A stretch of DNA of 7,097 bases from an uncultured Collinsella sp. (GTDB taxonomy: Bacteria; Actinomycetota; Coriobacteriia; Coriobacteriales; Coriobacteriaceae): contig UQEO01000094.1 of the NCBI GenBank assembly GCA_900540095.1, positions 1-7,097 of the forward strand, read 5' to 3'. Under the pieces are notes generated by a model. That model ran no database searches. It was given only the letters and a program-made list of their open reading frames with translations, and had not been told where the DNA came from. This document shows, piece by piece, positions 1 through 5,400 of this stretch. Both the position numbers and the translations under genes were made by a program. Every line of letters starts with the position of its first letter. Within the stretch, counting starts at the first letter, position 1.

Positions 1-638
1 GCCAGGGCGTACTTCTTGGCGAGCTCCTCGGCGCGCGGCTCGAAGCGCTTGCGGATATCGAGCATGTCCTTCCAGATGTCCTTGGTCTGCTCGATAAACA
101 GGTCAAACTTGGGGAAGCAGCCGCGGCGGTTGAGCAGGCGCAGGCCGAAGCAGTCGGCGAGGTAGTAGCCCTTCTCACAGCCGCCCGAACCATGGTCAGA
201 AGCCATGGCGACGCAGTTCTCGGCGCCGACAGCCTGGCCGATGGGGCCCTCGGGCTTGGTCATGGCGTAGACGCGAATGCCCTTTTCCTTCATCTTCTTG
301 ACGGCCTCGAGGACCTCGGGGGTGGTGCCGGACTCGGAGGCGGTGAGCACGACGGACTTCTCGGTCATGCGCTTGTGGCCCATGACGTTCCACTCGGCGG
401 CGTGGATCAGGTAGACCTCGAGGTCGCGGTCGCCGAACTTGTTCATGAGGTACTCGAGCTGCATGAGCTCGTCCCAGGTGCCGCCGACGCCCATCAGGAA
501 CACGGCGTCGTAGCCCTCGTCGGCGACCTTGTCGGCGAGCGCGGTCATCTTCTTGCCGGTCTCGTAGAGCGCCTTGCCGTCCTCGAGATAGCCCTCCTGG
601 TCGAAATGCATGATCTCGATCTTCTCGGTTTCCTTCAT
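1..638 (-). CDS. SIS-domain phosphosugar enzyme, FrlB-like deglycase (3' end cut by window edge)
   Basis: SIS-domain sugar-phosphate isomerase or deglycase, probably acting in the cytoplasm on a 6-phosphorylated Amadori-type or amino-sugar compound. The first 212 residues are visible; the C-terminal SIS half lies off the left edge. The start at 638 is supported by an AAAGGAG ribosome site (645-651) with a 6-base spacer. A first SIS domain covers roughly residues 44-145: the strand and glycine turn VFLMGVGGT (46-54), the strand VYLIHAAEW (75-83), and the sugar-phosphate loop TASESGTTPE (99-108). Layout and wording resemble my recollection of the Bacillus FrlB (YurP) fructoselysine-6-phosphate deglycase, about 330 residues long. 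It follows the other SIS gene after 60 bp in the same direction, so they are probably cotranscribed. The catalytic Glu/His pair expected in the second half cannot be checked. SIS fold is near certain; the deglycase role is inference. Confidence 0.85.
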   Translation of the reverse strand, partial: MKETEKIEIMHFDQEGYLEDGKALYETGKKMTALADKVADEGYDAVFLMGVGGTWDELMQLEYLMNKFGDRDLEVYLIHAAEWNVMGHKRMTEKSVVLTASESGTTPEVLEAVKKMKEKGIRVYAMTKPEGPIGQAVGAENCVAMASDHGSGGCEKGYYLADCFGLRLLNRRGCFPKFDLFIEQTKDIWKDMLDIRKRFEPRAEELAKKYAL

Positions 639-698
639 TTGTCTCTCCTTTCTGGGGTTGTTTCCACATCCCCCATGCCAACGGGCATCAAAACCCGC

Positions 699-1814
699 TT
701 ACATTCCGTAACACTCGGCCGCTTTGGCCTTAAGCGCATTGACTGACTCTTCGTAGCCCTCTGCCTTGACCTCCATTTGCTTGGAGACGGCATCAAGATA
801 CGGGTGCACGCCCCATGACTTCAGACGCTCGGCTATCATGGCCGCAATCGTCTGGAAGAACACAAGATTGGGAATTGCGCTGAGCAGCGGAGCCACCTGA
901 GGCACCGCAACCTCGTGAGCCCTACCCTTGGGATGGGCCGTGAGCAGCACCGTTTTTGTCGTAACGTTCGATAGCGCATCAGCGATATTCGCAAGACGCT
1001 CCGACCCCTGCGGATCGTCGACGATAAACACCAGATAGCCCGGAACGATCTGCATCTCGGGACCGTGGACGAACTCCTCGCCTTCGTGATGCATGGCAGG
1101 AATCTTGATGGTCTCGCTCAGCTTGAGGGCCGCCTCTTCGGCAACGCCATAGTTGGGGCCGTTGCCGACGACCATGGCGGGCGTGTGCTCAGAAAGCTCG
1201 AGCATGTGGTCTTGGACATATGCCTCGGCGGTCTTGCACATCACGGCATTGGCCTGGATGGCCTCGCGCAGGTCGTCAAGACGCTGGGCAACGCCCTTGG
1301 CGTCAATCGTTCCGCGCGCCTGACCGCCGTAAATACCAAAGAGCACCAGGTACTCAACGAGCACCTCGACGCCCAGAGTCACAAAGTCCACCGACTCGAC
1401 GCCCACACCGTAGTCAAGAACGATGTCAGCGTGTTCCTTGATGGGTGCCTCGACGTTTGCCGTGAGCGCAACTGCAGCCATATCGTGTGCGCGCATGTAA
1501 TCGAGCGCCGCAATCGTATTGGTCGAATAGCCACTCTGCGAAACGGCAATGTTGAGCGCATGCTGCGGATAGGTGTGTTCAAAATCAACGAAGGCCTCGG
1601 GCGTCACAACGGACACCTGCATTTGCAGGGCATCTTGCAGGTAATCGCGGGCGCAATCGGCGGCATGGCGCGACGAACCCGAAGCAACGATGCGCAGCGC
1701 GTCAAAAGAACCGGACTGGAAAATATCAACGAGCTGCGCTACCAGCTCAGACGAACGCTCGAGGTTCTCCCCCATACGCACATGGGCAAGCTGAACGTAA
1801 TCGAGCATCTTCAT
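699..1814 (-). CDS. Double-SIS phosphosugar isomerase/deglycase (GlmS/FrlB/GfrF-like)
   Basis: A 371-residue cytoplasmic protein with two SIS domains, likely an aldose/ketose-6-phosphate isomerase or deglycase. Domain 1 (about 25-165) has IVASGSSRH (42-50) and the phosphate loop AVSQSGYSTNT (90-100). Domain 2 (about 205-345) has VVGNGPNYG (215-223) and EGEEFVHGPEM (244-254). E234 and H250 are 16 residues apart, the same spacing as the catalytic pairs of GlmS (E488/H504) and FraB (E214/H230). K345, in VSKQMEV near the C-terminus, matches the position of the GlmS ring-opening lysine. There is no glutaminase domain, so it is not full GlmS. The start at 1814 is chosen because GAGGTGA (1819-1825) lies 4 bases upstream; the longer frame starting at 1853 has no ribosome site and would swallow a promoter-region repeat. 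Followed after 60 bp by a second SIS gene. Substrate unknown; a fructoselysine/glucoselysine-type deglycase is the favoured guess. Confidence 0.9.
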   Translation of the reverse strand: MKMLDYVQLAHVRMGENLERSSELVAQLVDIFQSGSFDALRIVASGSSRHAADCARDYLQDALQMQVSVVTPEAFVDFEHTYPQHALNIAVSQSGYSTNTIAALDYMRAHDMAAVALTANVEAPIKEHADIVLDYGVGVESVDFVTLGVEVLVEYLVLFGIYGGQARGTIDAKGVAQRLDDLREAIQANAVMCKTAEAYVQDHMLELSEHTPAMVVGNGPNYGVAEEAALKLSETIKIPAMHHEGEEFVHGPEMQIVPGYLVFIVDDPQGSERLANIADALSNVTTKTVLLTAHPKGRAHEVAVPQVAPLLSAIPNLVFFQTIAAMIAERLKSWGVHPYLDAVSKQMEVKAEGYEESVNALKAKAAECYGM

Positions 1815-1842
1815 CGTCTCACCTCGTAACAAATCATTAGTA

Positions 1843-1884
1843 TTTGATACCATTCACAGTTACAGGTTACGGCTTTTTGATACC
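1843..1884 (-). repeat. Direct repeat GGTATCAAA x2 upstream of the SIS operon
   Basis: Read on the minus strand, GGTATCAAA occurs at 1876-1884 and again at 1843-1851. The two copies are 33 bp apart, about three helical turns. A shorter repeat, GTAAC-CT-GTAAC, lies between them. The downstream copy ends 28 bp before the SIS start codon. The even phasing suggests paired sites for a regulator, or an mRNA leader element; no known motif is recognised. Confidence 0.4.
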
Positions 1885-1942
1885 TCTTTGTCGATTAATT
1901 TATCCCCATCGGCGAACGGTCGATTTTGAGCCCTGTAAGGTT

Positions 1943-1950
1943 GTATATAC
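1943..1950. promoter_or_regulatory. Candidate HutC-type GntR operator
   Basis: The 8-bp palindrome GTATATAC sits within the 10-bp perfect palindrome TGTATATACA (1942-1951). It matches the HutC-subfamily core GTMTAKAC as I recall it from the GntR classification; the DasR site core GTCTAGAC has the same form. It lies between the second regulator gene and the SIS gene, 130 bp upstream of the SIS start, where an operator for either upstream GntR/UTRA protein would be expected. The AT-rich core could also be part of a -10 box. Binding is inferred. Confidence 0.5.
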
Positions 1951-2007
1951 AGCTGACCCAACGATCAAAACTGGTTAGTTTCCCAGCCGTTATTCACAAA
2001 ATACCAG

Positions 2008-2721
2008 CTAGTACGTATAGGTGTAGCCGCCCGTATCGCCACGATTGAAGGACTTTACATACTCGATAGCCTGACCGCTCGCGTCATAGCTCACGCATTC
2101 CAAAAGCAAAACAAGATCGCCCTGTTCCAGTCCAAGGAGGCCGGCATCTCGTGCGCCCAGCGCTTCGATATCGAGCTTTTCCTGTGCCATGACTGGCTTT
2201 CGGCCCAGCATCTCATAGGTCTCGTACAAACTGAAGACCGACACGTCAATATCTTCGATGGTTGGGAACAGCAGGCAGGGAATCAGCGCCGTCTCAATCG
2301 ATACGGGGCTACCGTTTATGCAGTTCAGGCGTCGAACGGAATAGAGCAGGTCGTCCTCGGCGATGCCAAACAGGTCGGCGTAATATGGCCCCGCATAACG
2401 CTTGGAACGCGCGAGAATACGGACAGACGGCTCGCCGCCCGAAGCACGGACCGATTCACGGAAACCGACCGTGCGTTCAAAAAAAGCAGGTACTTTCTGC
2501 GCCACAAAGGCACCTTTTCCCCGAACACGGCGAATCTGCCCGCGCCGAACCAGCTCATCGACAGCGCTTCGGATGGTCAAGCGTGTCGTACCAAATTCCT
2601 CGGCAAGGTCTTTTTCGGACGGAATCATGGAACCCGTGGGATATATACTGCGCTCGATACGTTCCTCGATGCGGCGTCGAATGCGCATATAAACCGGGGT
2701 GGCATCTACTGTTTCAGCCAT
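2008..2721 (-). CDS. GntR/HutC-family regulator with UTRA domain (second of a pair)
   Basis: A 237-residue transcription regulator, full length for the HutC subfamily. The N-terminal winged helix-turn-helix covers about residues 8-75: IPSEKDLAEEFG (33-44), recognition helix TRLTIRSAVDELVRRG (46-61) and the wing RRVRGKGAFV (64-73). The C-terminal UTRA ligand-binding domain (about 80-235) begins with the usual F-x-E-R segment and contains SPVSIETALIP near residue 140. UTRA domains typically bind sugar phosphates or related metabolites, which fits the SIS enzymes downstream. The start at 2721 has AGGTGA 3 bases upstream and overlaps the end of the preceding regulator gene by 16 bp in another frame, so translation is probably coupled. 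It is followed by a 193-bp gap holding a HutC-type operator. FrlR of the fructoselysine operons is also a GntR/UTRA protein, but orthology is not established here. Confidence 0.93.
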   Translation of the reverse strand: MAETVDATPVYMRIRRRIEERIERSIYPTGSMIPSEKDLAEEFGTTRLTIRSAVDELVRRGQIRRVRGKGAFVAQKVPAFFERTVGFRESVRASGGEPSVRILARSKRYAGPYYADLFGIAEDDLLYSVRRLNCINGSPVSIETALIPCLLFPTIEDIDVSVFSLYETYEMLGRKPVMAQEKLDIEALGARDAGLLGLEQGDLVLLLECVSYDASGQAIEYVKSFNRGDTGGYTYTY

Positions 2722-3473
2722 TGTTCACCTGCCACGCTCCTCATGCCGTTCTCTTCGCCGTTATCCGCAAAGCGGAACTTTGTGGGCAAAATCACCGATT
2801 TGCAATGCTCCACAAAACGCATGTCCTTATCAAATTCGATCGAGCTCTCATAGAACACCGGCGTTCCCTCTTCTTGCTGGAGCAGCTCGGCCTCTTCGGC
2901 GTTCAAACGCGAGATGGAGATATGCTCACGTCCATGCTCAACACGCACGCCACCTTCTTTGAGCAAGACATCGTAAAGGCTCTCGCACTCAAAATCGTGC
3001 TCGATAAGCGATGGGCACAGGGACAGGTTAACGTGAGCCGTCTCGATTGACGTCGGCTCGCCCTCAATAAGTCGAACGCGCTGCATGCGGAGCAAGGGAG
3101 CGCCTACAGCCACCCCAAGCTTGTCGGCAAGCGCCTCATCCGCCTCGATGGTCCCGGTGGAAACCAGACGAGAAGAGGGGTGCAGGCCGGCAGTCCGCAC
3201 AGCATCGGAAAAGTTATACGTTTCCTGGAAGATATTCAGCGGCTTGGGAGGACACACATACGTGCCCGATCCGCGACGGCTCTCGAGCGTTCCACACGAG
3301 ATAAGCCGCGTGATACCGGCACGCAACGCCGTACGCGAAACGCCAATCTCTTCGCACAGCACGCGCTCGGCCGGCAGGCGATCGCCGCCGGCAAGCTGAT
3401 GGTGCTGGATATACCAAAGAATTCCCTCAACAGCACGATCTTTGGGGGGAATTGCATAAGATTCGCCTGCCAT
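2706..3473 (-). CDS. GntR/HutC-family regulator with UTRA domain (first of a pair)
   Basis: A 255-residue transcription regulator. The winged helix-turn-helix covers about residues 10-75: RLPAERVLCEEIGVSR (32-47), recognition helix TALRAGITRLISCGTL (48-63) and the wing SRRGSGTYV (65-73). The UTRA effector domain covers about 80-240, with PTSIETAHVNLSLCPSL in its middle. A short tail of about 15 residues follows. The start at 3473 has GAGGAG upstream with an 8 to 9-base spacer. Its last 16 bp overlap the next GntR gene. The two proteins share the fold and the SIETA segment but are clearly diverged, so they probably recognise different effectors or operators and are not a recent duplication. 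It lies 38 bp after the small unknown gene in the same direction and may be transcribed from that gene's promoter. Confidence 0.93.
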   Translation of the reverse strand: MAGESYAIPPKDRAVEGILWYIQHHQLAGGDRLPAERVLCEEIGVSRTALRAGITRLISCGTLESRRGSGTYVCPPKPLNIFQETYNFSDAVRTAGLHPSSRLVSTGTIEADEALADKLGVAVGAPLLRMQRVRLIEGEPTSIETAHVNLSLCPSLIEHDFECESLYDVLLKEGGVRVEHGREHISISRLNAEEAELLQQEEGTPVFYESSIEFDKDMRFVEHCKSVILPTKFRFADNGEENGMRSVAGEQWLKQ

Positions 3474-3511
3474 TGCACAGACTCCTCATTCAGACACGTA
3501 TGCCGCCAAAA

Positions 3512-4000
3512 TTAGGTCAGCCCTCCCATGGCATCAAATTCGGCCTTGATCTTCTCGGCGACATTCCGATACGACTTATATAGACTTGAATCGCGTTTGA
3601 CCTCGTCGGTCATAACGGGAATCTCTAATTTGGAAACCTCGTCTTTTCCCGTCTGAACCGCCACAACAACGCCCATACCAAGACACATATTACGCTTGGC
3701 AGCATTTATTTTTGCTGCCTTGGCAGGATTTGCCAGGATACGCCGGGCAAATTCCTGTTTAGAGACCGCTTCTTCGGCCTCCGGATCGCCCGCCTCGGCT
3801 ACTTCGCACTGCAGCACATCCGCATAGTCAAAAATCTTCGGCTCGCCGCCGCGCTGATGCACGGCCCACTTGCGGCGCGTGGCATCCTGGTAGATAGCCG
3901 GCAAAAACGTAAACCGCGGTGGGTCCAAAATCGTATCCGTGATGGTAAACACATCGGGATCAAAGGCATCCTGCGGGTTTTTCTTCTTGAACAGCCCCAT
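3512..4000 (-). CDS. Conserved-looking protein of unknown function, 162 residues
   Basis: I do not recognise this family. The product is soluble, with no signal peptide or membrane segment, and starts MGLFKKK. The start at 4000 is chosen because GGGAGG lies 5 bases upstream; the frame is open further, to 4033, but without a ribosome site. The first half has FTFLPAIYQDATRRKWAV and KIFDYADVLQCEV, a beta-rich pattern. The middle is Ala/Lys-rich (around 85-105). The C-terminal half has a hydrophobic strand (GMGVVVAVQTG) and ends in a helix, YKSYRNVAEKIKAEFDAMGG. The arrangement of a FDY strand, a KLEIPV-like strand and a terminal YKSY helix recalls small DUF4428-type proteins, but without their zinc-binding cysteines; this likeness is weak. 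It lies directly upstream of two regulators and could be a separate housekeeping gene or a leader gene of that operon. Confidence 0.75.
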   Translation of the reverse strand: MGLFKKKNPQDAFDPDVFTITDTILDPPRFTFLPAIYQDATRRKWAVHQRGGEPKIFDYADVLQCEVAEAGDPEAEEAVSKQEFARRILANPAKAAKINAAKRNMCLGMGVVVAVQTGKDEVSKLEIPVMTDEVKRDSSLYKSYRNVAEKIKAEFDAMGGLT

Positions 4001-4037
4001 ATCAGCCTCCCGTACTAGCATTAAACAACTCAAGCCG

Positions 4038-4046
4038 AATATAGCA
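4038..4046 (-). promoter_or_regulatory. Extended -10 promoter element for the 162-residue gene
   Basis: On the minus strand, TGC-TATATT forms an extended -10 motif (TGnTATAAT type) whose -10 hexamer is 38 bp upstream of the start codon. This gives a leader of roughly 30 bases. No good -35 box is visible at the usual distance, which is common for extended -10 promoters. It is the best promoter candidate for the small gene and perhaps the two regulators after it. Confidence 0.4.
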
Positions 4047-4146
4047 CCAATTTCAAGCCACCGCTTTACCGCATCGGTGCGCGGCGTCTATAGCTCGCCC
4101 AGCGGAAGAGTTCACGGACGAGGGCCGGGGTGCCTGCCGGCAAATA

Positions 4147-4159
4147 GCGGACACTCCGC
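4147..4159 (-). terminator. Weak hairpin downstream of lacI
   Basis: A 5-bp perfect stem with a 3-base loop (GCGGA-GTG-TCCGC on the minus strand) lies about 30 bp after the lacI stop and is followed only by TATTTG. It is the best terminator candidate for lacI here, but the stem is short and the U-tract poor. Confidence 0.25.
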
Positions 4160-4188
4160 ATGCAATCTATGCAAACAAACAAGTACGC

Positions 4189-5217
4189 TTAGCTACATTC
4201 GGTAAGTTCGAGCACGCTGCCCTTAACGATAAGCGCCGGCTCCAGGACGACCTCTTCGGCACGCCTGCCGCCCCTACCGGCAAGACGCTTGGACATGCAG
4301 CCAAAAGCATGCTCCGCAAGGACACCAGGATCCTGCTCAATGGCGGTCAGCGCCGGCTCAAAGAGAACGTCGGCCGCCGAGTTGTCATAGCTTACGACCG
4401 AGATATCGCCTGGAATGCTCTTCCCCATCTCGTGCAAGCGCTTGAGCAGACCGAGGGCAATGTTATCCGAGCTTGCGAACACGGCGGTGGCGTCAGTTGC
4501 GAGCACCGCCTCCGAGGCCTCGTATGCGCTCGGAATGTAGTACTCGCTCTCAAACTCCAAACGCGCGTCGATGGGCAGCCCCACCTCGCGCAGTGCGCGC
4601 TCATAGCCGGCAAGTCGCTTACGCCCCGTATTGGAACGGCGCGCGTTAACCAAGCAGGCAATGCGACGGTGGCCCAGCTCGATCAGATAGCGGGTGGCCA
4701 TGTAGCCGCCCATCTCGTGATCGAACATCACCTTGTCGCACTCGAGTCCCTCAATGGCACGGTCGACCATTACGGCCGGGATGGGCAGGTGGCTGACTTC
4801 TTCGCGCAGGGCGCGGTCGTCGGAGAACTCGTCGCCCACGACCAGGAAGACGCCATCGACGCCGCGCGTCACCAGCTGGCGCAGCAGCTCCAGATCGTCA
4901 TCGGCGCTTCCGCCCGAGCTGGTAATGAAGAGCGCGTAGCCGTCCTCGCGGCAGCGCTTTTCCAGGCTACCGGCGAGCGAGGCAAAAAAGCGGCTCTCGA
5001 TGTTAGGGACGATAAGGCCCAGCGTGCGCGACTCGCGCATGACCAGACTACGCGCAATCTGATTAGGAACATAGTGGTTGCGCGCCGCAACCTCCTTGAT
5101 GAGCTTGCGGTTTTCTTCCGAGATGCGACAGGGCCGATTATTGAGAACAAGCGAGACCGACGAGGGGGAAAGCCCCACCTCCTGGGCAATCTGCTTGAGG
5201 GTGACTTTGTTGGCCAT
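4189..5217 (-). CDS. LacI-family transcription repressor
   Basis: A 342-residue LacI/GalR-type regulator of normal length. The N-terminal helix-turn-helix covers residues 6-26 (TLKQIAQEVGLSPSSVSLVLN). The hinge helix is PNQIARSLVM (51-60), with L58 at the position of the minor-groove-intercalating leucine. The periplasmic-binding-protein-like effector domain runs from TLGLIVPNIES (65-75) to the end, with the FASSDNIALGLLKRL segment typical of the family. The start at 5217 is chosen because AAGGAG lies 4 bases upstream and the HTH begins at residue 6; the frame stays open far upstream through the antisense strand of murB, which is not meaningful. It is divergent from murB. Its ligand is probably a sugar or nucleoside, but no catabolic gene is adjacent, so its target is unknown. 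It may regulate itself through dyads in the 183-bp divergent region. Confidence 0.94.
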   Translation of the reverse strand: MANKVTLKQIAQEVGLSPSSVSLVLNNRPCRISEENRKLIKEVAARNHYVPNQIARSLVMRESRTLGLIVPNIESRFFASLAGSLEKRCREDGYALFITSSGGSADDDLELLRQLVTRGVDGVFLVVGDEFSDDRALREEVSHLPIPAVMVDRAIEGLECDKVMFDHEMGGYMATRYLIELGHRRIACLVNARRSNTGRKRLAGYERALREVGLPIDARLEFESEYYIPSAYEASEAVLATDATAVFASSDNIALGLLKRLHEMGKSIPGDISVVSYDNSAADVLFEPALTAIEQDPGVLAEHAFGCMSKRLAGRGGRRAEEVVLEPALIVKGSVLELTECS

Positions 5218-5252
5218 CTCGCTCCTTCCAGGTTTACGCGCAATCTCTTGAA

Positions 5253-5258
5253 AGTATA
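5253..5258 (-). promoter_or_regulatory. Putative lacI -10 box
   Basis: TATACT on the minus strand lies 35 bp upstream of the lacI start codon, five of six matches to TATAAT. No good -35 hexamer is seen at 16-18 bp, so the promoter may be weak or activator-dependent. Confidence 0.35.
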
Positions 5259-5282
5259 GCGACCGCCCCTCTACCTCGGTGA

Positions 5283-5293
5283 TAAACACTTTA
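5283..5293. promoter_or_regulatory. Dyad TAAA-CAC-TTTA upstream of lacI, possible operator
   Basis: An 11-bp perfect dyad lies 25 bp upstream of the putative lacI -10 box, close to the -35 region. A second short dyad, TACC-AATCC-GGTA (5292-5304), overlaps its edge. The position suits repressor or activator control of lacI. It lacks the CpG centre common in LacI-family operators, so the assignment is weak. Confidence 0.28.
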
Positions 5294-5351
5294 CCAATCC
5301 GGTAGACGGCTGTTTTATCGCCGCCAGCGCACCAAATCCGTCCGGGTGGGG

Positions 5352-5357
5352 TATATT
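5352..5357 (+). promoter_or_regulatory. Putative murB -10 box
   Basis: TATATT lies 43 bp upstream of the murB ATG at 5401. A matching -35 box is not evident in the GC-rich DNA 17 bp upstream. The next bases form a 10-bp palindrome where transcription would start. Confidence 0.3.
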
Positions 5358-5358
5358 G

Positions 5359-5368
5359 CAATCGATTG
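5359..5368. promoter_or_regulatory. CpG-centred palindrome CAATCGATTG, possible LacI-family operator
   Basis: A perfect 10-bp palindrome with a central CG lies one base after the putative murB -10 box, at the expected transcription start. LacI/GalR operators are usually palindromes with a central CG, and a divergent LacI gene is adjacent. It also partly resembles a catabolite-response (cre) element on one side. Repression of murB or autoregulation is inference. Confidence 0.38.
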
Positions 5369-5400
5369 ATGACAACGACCACCAAAAGGCGGATATTCGT

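Larger units (their letters stand above)
4001..4188. other. Intergenic region between lacI and the small unknown gene
   Basis: This is 188 bp with no convincing gene, tRNA or conserved RNA. It holds short dyads: GCGGA-cac-TCCGC (4147-4159), GCCGG with CCGGC around an 8-base loop (about 4124-4141), and a direct repeat ATGCAA (4160-4165 and 4169-4174). The promoter of the downstream gene lies at its low-coordinate end. It is transcribed, if at all, as the 3' end of the lacI mRNA. Confidence 0.5.

Noticed and set aside
675..688. Small dyad ATGCC-AACG-GGCAT between the two SIS genes
   Set aside because: A 5-bp stem with no T-tract in a 60-bp intercistronic gap; may be chance, at most an mRNA processing hairpin.
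192..746. 184-residue plus-strand frame rich in Leu/Gly/His
   Set aside because: Antisense of the FrlB-like SIS gene; no ribosome site or recognisable motif.
1065..1829. 254-residue plus-strand frame opposite the 371-residue SIS gene
   Set aside because: Antisense shadow of a gene with clear catalytic motifs; no domain seen.
1815..1853. Upstream ATG at 1853 as start of the 371-residue SIS protein
   Set aside because: No ribosome site there, whereas GAGGTGA lies correctly placed before 1814.
1971..1986. Possible terminator CTGG/CCAG followed by TTTT after the second GntR gene (minus strand)
   Set aside because: Only a 4-bp stem with an 8-base loop; too weak to call.
4081..4140. tRNA-like stretch in the lacI downstream region
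   Set aside because: No T-arm GTTCRA motif and no cloverleaf could be drawn on either strand.
4309..5259. 316-residue plus-strand frame opposite lacI
   Set aside because: Composition looks like an antisense shadow (runs of His/Ala/Val without domains), and it covers an unambiguous LacI gene.
5356..5400. TTG at 5356 as the murB start
   Set aside because: It overlaps the putative -10 box and has no ribosome site; the ATG at 5401 does.
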